A stretch of 64,000 bases of DNA from Parietichytrium sp. I65-24A (Eukaryota; Sar; Bigyra; Thraustochytrida; Thraustochytriidae). The notes below the pieces were generated by a model. It was given only the letters and a program-made list of their open reading frames with translations, did not search any database and had not been told where the DNA came from. Shown here in pieces: positions 57,966 through 64,000 of this stretch (its first letter is position 1; each line of letters opens with the position of its first letter). The translations under genes were made by a program, and so were the position numbers. The DNA is taken from NCBI GenBank assembly GCA_012862575.1, contig BLSF01000073.1:62001-126000 (forward strand), written 5' to 3'.

Positions 57966-58275
57966 GAGAAAAGAGAGAAGAGTAAAAGTACAAAAAGAGA
58001 AAAAGAGAAAAAGCACAGAACCAAAAAGCCGAGGAGAGAGAAGGAGGACACATACACCGAGGACACTTTCCAAACACCGAGGACACATCCCATTCCTAAC
58101 CTAACCTAAACGCGCACCCCTTGCATCACTCACTCACTCAATCAATCATTCACTCATCCCCCTCTCTCAGTGAGAGCCTGGCTTCCATTTTGCGGGTGAC
58201 AAGCGGGCGACAAGCGGGTGACAAGCGGGCAGCGGAACGGTGGGAACGGTGGGAACGGTGGGAAAGAGGAAGAAG
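56691..58275. other. Spacer with several simple repeats
   Basis: Possible 5' exon of the gene at 56266-56690 not resolved. AGTG run at 56740-56761, GA run at 57237-57260, GAAA run at 57935-57965, GGTGGGAACGGTGGGAACG run at 58238-58262. No other gene is seen. Confidence 0.45.
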
Positions 58276-60183
58276 ATGGGGCCTGGGACGGGACGATGGG
58301 ACGGGCTGGCAGTGGAGGAACTGAGGAAAGTATGCGAGAAAATGGGGTTGCCAAGCGTGGGAGGAAAGTATGAGCTGATGGGAAGGCTAGATGACTTTCT
58401 CGCGAATGAGAATGCGAATGCGAATGAGAATGAGAATGCGAATGAGAATGTGAATGTGAATGAGAATGGGAATGTGAATGAGAATGGGAATGAGAATGTG
58501 GTTATGAGGTCAGTTCGTTCAAAAAATGTGAATGTGGCTGCGAATGCGAATGCAAATGCAAATGCACATGGAAACGACAAGAACGAAAACGTTGGCGATG
58601 TTTCTGCGAGTGTCGATATTGATGTGGATGCCGAAGCTCATGTTTCTGAAGAGGTGGATGCTGCCTCGGATGAGAATGGGTTGGGACAGCTGACTCCAAG
58701 CAAGAGAAGGCAACGGCCGCGGAGGCATTCGAGGTTGTATGAAAAGTGGAGCGAAGCCGAGACGGTGGGACTCCCGCCGGTAGCTCCAGCGTCGGTCAAT
58801 AGGGCTCGAACTGCGGCTGCGCGGGACGTTGCACTGCCAGCGGCGCACGCAGCCTCCACGCGCCAGCGTAAGAGCCGAAGGAGTGGGTCGTGCCCATCGC
58901 CAGTGAAATATCGCGGCTGGATGGACTCTGACTCGGACGCAAGCTGTACAAACGTTTTGCAGGACATTTCCAACCTAGTACTCAATGACAGTAGGTCAAG
59001 CACGCCAGAGATGCCGCCAAAGGCACGCTCTGATTCAGACCCTCGCGATGGGGAGAATCAGCGGCCCATCCCGCACTTTAGGTACAAGCGGGCTAGCAGC
59101 TGCGATGCATCCTCACAGACCGGGCCAAGGAGCAGAACATCGACCCCTGAGAGGCACCTTTCCGCCTTCCACAAGGTGCCAAGACGGCGTTCCAGTAGCA
59201 GGACGCCCAGCCTCCCTCTCACTCCCGCAGCACCTGGCGCTGAAAGGACCAGAAACTTTCTCCGTGCGGCGCTTTTGGAGACATTCTACGGTAAATGTGG
59301 CGTAAACGGCCCAGAGAGCAACGGAGAGTTGGAGGAGTACATTGTTTGGACGTGCTGCACGGCTATCAAGCCGGCGCACGCCTCTTTCCCTTTGTTGCAA
59401 GAAACACCCGGAGCTACTGTGGAGGCCACGTTGCCTAGTGCGGCTGAGGCGCACCGATACGCAGTAGACCTGTTTTTCAGTAAGCTGGAAAGGCACGGAT
59501 GCTCCTCTTCGGTAACCGTTGACTCCCCAAAAGCTCGGGACAGCCTCGTCCTCGTGGCACAGGTTCGAAGTGGGGATTTCTTTACTGTGGGGTGTAGCTC
59601 CAGGGCAGAGTTCCTTGTTGCAAAGCGCAAACTCTCGCCAAGCCCGCCTCCTCGAGGGAACGCGGCAACAACCCCAAGCCCGCGGACAGCACGTGTTCAT
59701 AGAACAATTGGCAGAACTCCAATCTGCACGCCCCAGCAAACACAACTCGAGCAAAAATACAGCAAGGTTGAGGAAGGCGATGATTTTGATGGACCATTTG
59801 CGGTGTACGTGGAAAGCAACTTTCAAGACGGTGTGGAGCGCGAGTTTGTTGGAACCATGTTTGAAAGTAAATCTCGGGCAAACCAGCGAGTCATCGAACT
59901 CTTTTTCGCTCACATCAGAGAGCAGCAAGTTCCGGCTGACAAAATTGCTGAGGTCTGCACTGATGGGCTACTAAATTTGGTGGTTTTGGATCAAAGCAAC
60001 GCTAGCAGTTCAGAAACATGTCACATGTTTCAGGTCAAAACTTGTTCCGGACGGAATATTCTGCAAAGCACCTCGTGGTCCGCCGCTCAAAGTGATTCGG
60101 AGGAATCGTTTGCCATGTCGTCTTGTTTGCTTGACGAAGAGGACGACGTGGATTCCGAAATCATGCGCGCTTTGAATCCTTGA
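58276..60183 (+). CDS. SAP-domain protein with Asn/Glu repeat and two similar C-terminal segments
   Basis: 635 residues from the ATG at 58276; upstream in-frame codons start with GTG. A SAP DNA-binding motif lies at about 11-42 ([20 protein letters not shown], then KYELMGRL). Residues about 45-115 are an [12 protein letters not shown]-type repeat coded by AATGAG/AATGCG hexamers. A basic, Ser-rich middle contains several RS and SPxK-like sites. Two segments, at about 325-420 (ALLETFYG...[15 protein letters not shown]) and 500-580 (FAVYVESNF...[13 protein letters not shown]), look alike and may be a duplicated small domain. A nuclear, chromatin- or RNA-associated role is inferred from the SAP motif. 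Confidence 0.75.
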
Positions 60184-60632
60184 AATCGGGATCGCTGTGA
60201 ATTAGACGCATGCGGCGTCAAGGACCGGCGATGAGCACGATTTGCCTTGTTCCGAAGTTGGCAAACATGAGCCAGCGATTCGATGCCGGAAGATTTAAAC
60301 TAAATACTTAATTGACATCTTGACTAAGAGCAACCAACAAGAAGAAATTGATCCCTTTTTTTCCCTTGATTGATTGACGCACTTTGCGCCACTTTAGGAT
60401 GGAAATTATCTGTAAACTAAAACGCTGTGAATGGATGGAACACATCGATGGGTGTTAGTAATCTTTCTATTATATAAATATATGGTGGAAGGAAAACATG
60501 GCCTTCGCAGCCTTCGCAGCAGTCCAACGAATGAAAAGTCCAAGTTGAGTGGCGATCGCGTCAGGAATGCCAGTTTGTTTCACACCACACTCGTTCGCCC
60601 ATTTTCAAAAGAGACCTTTAGTTGCCTCGAGC
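60184..60632. other. Convergent 3' region
   Basis: Gap between the stops of the SAP-domain gene and MMSDH. AT-rich, with a TATAAATATATGG string at 60473-60485. Nothing else is seen. Confidence 0.5.
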
Positions 60633-62512
60633 TCAGTTTTTCTGGCCAAGGATTGGCATCGAGGTGCCCCAGAGCTTTTGGTCCTGGGAGCTGCTCCAGT
60701 TGGAAGTCACAGACTTGATCTGGGTGTAGAACTGGACAGCAGACTTTCCATTAAAGTTGACGTCGCCGCGGATGGACGCGCGAGATCCGGTAAAGGCAAA
60801 AGGGCTCACTGGCACAGGGATTGGCACGTTGATGCCCACCTGGCCAACATCGATCTCGTGCTGGAACTTGCGAGCGGATGCGCCGGACTGGGTGAAGATT
60901 GCACAGCCGTTGCCCCATGGGTTGCTGTTGGTGATCTTGATAGCCTCCTCCAAAGTGTCGCACTTCATGATGCAGAGCACTGGGCCAAAGATTTCCTCCT
61001 TGTAGGCAGTGTGTTCTGGCTTGATGTCGGACAGGACGGTTGGGCCAACAAAGTATCCGTTCTCGTAGCCCTCCACCTTGACTCCGCGTCCATCGAGAAG
61101 AATCTTGGCGCCCTCCTGCTCGGCGCTCCCAATAAGCTTCTCAATGCGCTGTTTTGCTTGCAGGTCGATCACTGGGCCTACGTCAACTCCGGACTGATGG
61201 CCGGCTCCGACCTTGAGCTTCTTTGCGCGCTCCACGATTTCTGGGATCCATTCCTGGGATTCGCCCACGAAGATTGCAACACTGAGAGCCATGCAACGCT
61301 GTCCAGCAGCGCCAACTGGAATCACCCGACAAAGTCACAGTGTCAGTAAGAAAAAAAGGTTCGTCTTGGCAAGCTCCACCCGTCCCTTGCGCGCGCCCAA
61401 GCAGAAACATTTAAGAGGATTCATGGAGAAAACATGAGAAAAGGGTACTTACATGCTGCTCCGACAAGAGCATCAATGGTCATTTGCTTGTCGGCGTCCG
61501 CGAGAACGGTGCCGTGGTTCTTGGCACCCATGTTGCTGACGACGCGTTTTCCGTTCTTGGTTCCGCGGTCAAAGATGTACTCTCCTGCCTGGTTGCTTCC
61601 AACAAAGGTGATTGCCTTGATGTCAGGGTGGTCGCACATAAAGTTGACTGTGTCGTGCGCGCCGTGGATCACGTTGAGCACGCCAGCAGGGAGACCGGCT
61701 TCCACGCACAGCTTGGCGAACATCATGGTGGTCATTGGATCCTTCTCAGATGGCTTGAGAAGAAAGGTGTTTCCAGTGGCGTTTGCGATCGGTGCCATCC
61801 ACCCGCAAGGAATCATAAATGGGACTGCAGAGATCAAGTAGCACAGATTTGGGCAAGAACACAACGGTTGGCAAGTGAGAAAGAAAGAAAGAAACCACGA
61901 CAACACATGAGGGCGCCTACGTCAAAAGGCAACCCTCTCAACAAACAAACAAACAAAATCAAATAAAAAAGCGACCAGAAACTCACAGTTGAAAGGCGCA
62001 ATCCCAGCACACACTCCAAGCGGCTGACGAATGGTGTACGTGTCAATGTTAGCCGAGAGGTTCTCCAGCGTCTCGCCCATCATGAGCGTGCTCATCGCGC
62101 AGGCATGCTCGATGGCCTCGAGTCCCCTGAACACATCTCCCTTTGCATCGGCGAGCGTCTTCCCCTGCTCGCGGGTCACCACCTTGGCCAGCTCGTCCAT
62201 ATTATTCCTGACCAGCTCCTGCAGACGCAGCATTACGCGAACTCTGTTCGGCGCGGACGTCTCCTTCCACGACTGGAACGCTTCCTTCGCGTAACGAGCA
62301 GCAGCGTTCATCTCCTCGTCAGTGCTCTGCGGAACCTGCGCGATCACCTCGCCAGTGGCCGGGTTGGTCACATCGATCCACTTGCTCGTGCTCGAGTCCA
62401 CGAACTCGCCATTGATGAAGTTTTGCACTTTCTCCACCTTGCTCGACAGATGCCGCACGCCGCCGAGCCCTCCTTGCCGCCTCACAGCCTTGACCACCTT
62501 GGACGACAGCAT
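60633..62512 (-). CDS. ALDH6A1: Methylmalonate-semialdehyde dehydrogenase (ALDH6A1), three exons
   Basis: Exons 62512-61987, 61824-61453 and 61315-60633 join to 526 residues. Intron 1 (61986-61825, 162 bp) and intron 2 (61452-61316, 137 bp) are GT-AG (GTGAGT...CTGCAG, GTAAGT...TTCCAG), both in phase 1. The joins restore APFNFPFMIP and [14 protein letters not shown] exactly as in the family. The N-terminus ([15 protein letters not shown]) is a mitochondrial presequence. The nucleophile is the Cys of GQRCMAL (about 307); other ALDH motifs include LLKPSEKDP and [12 protein letters not shown]. The enzyme converts (methyl)malonate semialdehyde, NAD+ and CoA to propionyl-CoA or acetyl-CoA in valine, thymine and uracil catabolism. 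Confidence 0.96.
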
Positions 62513-63550
62513 CTTTCTGCGTTCCTTTGTTCTCCTTTGTTCCTTCCTTCCTTCCGACCTTGGCGTTGGAGAATGCGTCCTCGCGTACCCTTGTACCCTT
62601 AGGTTTTTTTGCTTCTTGGTTTGGTTTGGTTTGGCTCTTGTGTCTCTGTGCCGGTGGCTCTAAAAAAAGGGGTTGCGGAGATTGCGGACTCGGAATTTGG
62701 TGGTACTATGTGGTACTTATCAGAGAGGTTCAGAGGGTCGCTTTCAAGAGCCTTAGTAGTCGGTTAGCGACGGTGGTAGCAGTGCTGTGCACGCTGGGCG
62801 GACCTCTCGACGCTGTTGAGGATAGCTAGCAGTGGTTAGCGCTGGGGGTAGGGTGGTTGGCGGGATTACTCGAGGCGTAGCGGGGTGATAGGGAAGGGTA
62901 GTGCGCGAGTCTTAGTAGTCTTAGTGTGGCAAGGATATTTTTGTACACGCTGTGCTTTTGGGGTAGTAGTACTCAATTAGTGTAAAGTGTACGACGCCAA
63001 GCTTTATGCAGGTAAAAGCTTGGTAAGGGGGCTTAGCTTGTTGAATACTGTAATCGCTACACTATTTGTGCCAAGAGGTGTAAGATTGTGCTACGGGTAA
63101 GGTACAAGCCCGGGTAGAGAGGCTGCGTAGGAGTGGGAGGGAGGGCTACGGAGTGGTATAGTTTACGGTAGGAGTGTGAGTCCGACAGCCGCAAGCCGCA
63201 CGATATCTCCGACTATAGTTATATGTGCATACTGACGAATTGTATCCGCGGTTCTATGTGGAGTTCTGTCGTGGAAGGGAGTTCTGAATGATGAATGGAA
63301 CAAACGTTGAAAATTGTTGCTGCGATCGACGAAAGATTTGCCTCGAACAAATTCACGAGCGTTGAAAGCTGTCTGTTTGCAATCGACAAAAGGTCTGCCT
63401 CGAGCGTGTGCCATCTCGAACATTGGATGGATGACATTGGTCAGTGCAAAGACTTTAGGCAGAGGTAAGGACGAGTTGGAGCATGGAATGTGTCGACATC
63501 AATCTAATCAATCTATTCTGTTCTCGAGTTCTAAATTCTAAATTCTAGTT
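62513..63550. other. Spacer
   Basis: No supported gene. A TTGG run (TTTGGTTTGGTTTGG) lies near 62618-62632. G-rich stretches around 62840-63180 show no coding pattern. Confidence 0.5.
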
Positions 63551-64000
63551 CTAGTCAGCGTTGCCTGAAGTGACCGTGGTTGCTGTGACTGCAGTGACCT
63601 GCGTTGACCCTGACTTGTTGGACGTGGATACCTTGACGTTGCCCGTGGCGATGTCGTACACACGCGGCACGAAGAGGATGCACAAGGTGAGCGACATGCA
63701 GAGAAACGTCAACGTTGAGGAGATGAAGAGAAGTGCGGACAGGTCAGAAACGACAGAAACAAGAACGAGGTTAAGAGCACCGAAAGTGAGGATGTTGTAC
63801 ACCGAGATCGCAATCTGCTTGCTGTCATTGGCCTGGGAAATATGCACGTTTCGGACTTGCCATGCGAGATAAGCGCCGAAAAGAAGTATCACTCCGAGCG
63901 ACGCGATCAAGATGGTTGCAAACGTTGTTTGATTCGCTCCTGTGCATTTCGGAGACATGCTCACCGTAATGATTTGGGACTCGATGTCGAGAGTCTCAGC
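63551..64000 (-). CDS. Class C (GABA-B-like) GPCR, C-terminal part
   Basis: The frame is open to the right window edge, so 149 C-terminal residues are seen. The segment just before the first listed Met reads LDIESQIITVS and then MSPKCTGANQTTFATILIAS, followed by the family C signature LLFGAYLAWQVRNVHISQAN and NDSKQIAISVYNILTFGALN, and a last membrane segment ending in LCILFVPRVYDI. These match membrane segments 5-7 of metabotropic glutamate/GABA-B receptors; the DSK.IA.SVYN block is particularly typical of GABA-B-like receptors. The Thr/Ser-rich tail is short. The Venus-flytrap ectodomain and segments 1-4 lie outside the window. Confidence 0.87.
   Translation of the reverse strand, partial: AETLDIESQIITVSMSPKCTGANQTTFATILIASLGVILLFGAYLAWQVRNVHISQANDSKQIAISVYNILTFGALNLVLVSVVSDLSALLFISSTLTFLCMSLTLCILFVPRVYDIATGNVKVSTSNKSGSTQVTAVTATTVTSGNAD

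Noticed and set aside
58154-58580. Minus-strand [15 protein letters not shown] frame
   Set aside because: It is the antisense of the Asn/Glu hexamer repeat in the SAP-domain gene.
60549-61349. A 266-codon plus-strand frame
   Set aside because: It is antisense to the MMSDH exon 3, which has clear family motifs and correct splice sites.

Overview
The window is nuclear DNA of a eukaryote. The genes are long, mostly uninterrupted reading frames on both strands, with no operons or ribosome-binding sites. At least four genes have GT-AG introns that restore a single frame when removed. The products are typically eukaryotic: a Nop4/RBM28 ribosome-assembly factor, Pin1, Cmc2, a CHD chromatin remodeller with PHD fingers, nicastrin, a TKL kinase, a DAG lipase, a proteasome-assembly chaperone, mitochondrial methylmalonate-semialdehyde dehydrogenase and a class C GPCR. 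The mix of few introns, class C receptor, TKL kinase, nicastrin and 1-2.5 kb spacers rich in microsatellites suggests a free-living protist, perhaps a stramenopile such as a thraustochytrid. That placement is inference only.

Layout. 1-2,118: the 3' end of a Nop4/RBM28 gene, facing a three-exon tetraspan membrane-protein gene. 3,277-14,359: four same-strand paralogues encoding a short EGF-like ectodomain followed by seven membrane segments, separated by 2.0-2.5 kb spacers that share duplicated pieces. 17,459-21,714: Pin1, a 512-residue protein of unknown function with a dinucleotide-binding-like segment, and Cmc2. 22,981-30,871: an eight-copy minisatellite and then a 2,343-residue CHD remodeller. 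31,443-33,782: a collagen-like/coiled-coil membrane protein and a probable GPI-anchored protein. 34,943-41,765: a 2OG-Fe(II) oxygenase whose intron carries a long GAT/GAA tract, then nicastrin and a membrane-anchored TKL kinase. 44,260-52,060: a nucleotidyltransferase/GHMP-kinase-like fusion, a DAG lipase, and PSMG1 with a repeat-filled intron. 53,238-62,512: a double class III CoA-transferase, a poorly resolved spliced gene, a SAP-domain protein and a three-exon MMSDH. 63,551-64,000: the C-terminal end of a GABA-B-like receptor.

Start codons given here are the first in-frame ATG, not GTG/TTG/CTG extensions. There is no single pathway. The clearest themes are signalling at the cell surface (EGF-7TM array, class C receptor, TKL kinase, DAG lipase, nicastrin), chromatin, protein-folding and assembly factors, and acyl-CoA or branched-chain metabolism. 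The most unusual items are the EGF-7TM array, the CHD domain architecture, the duplicated nucleotidyltransferase-GHMP fusion, and two introns built mainly of tandem repeats.
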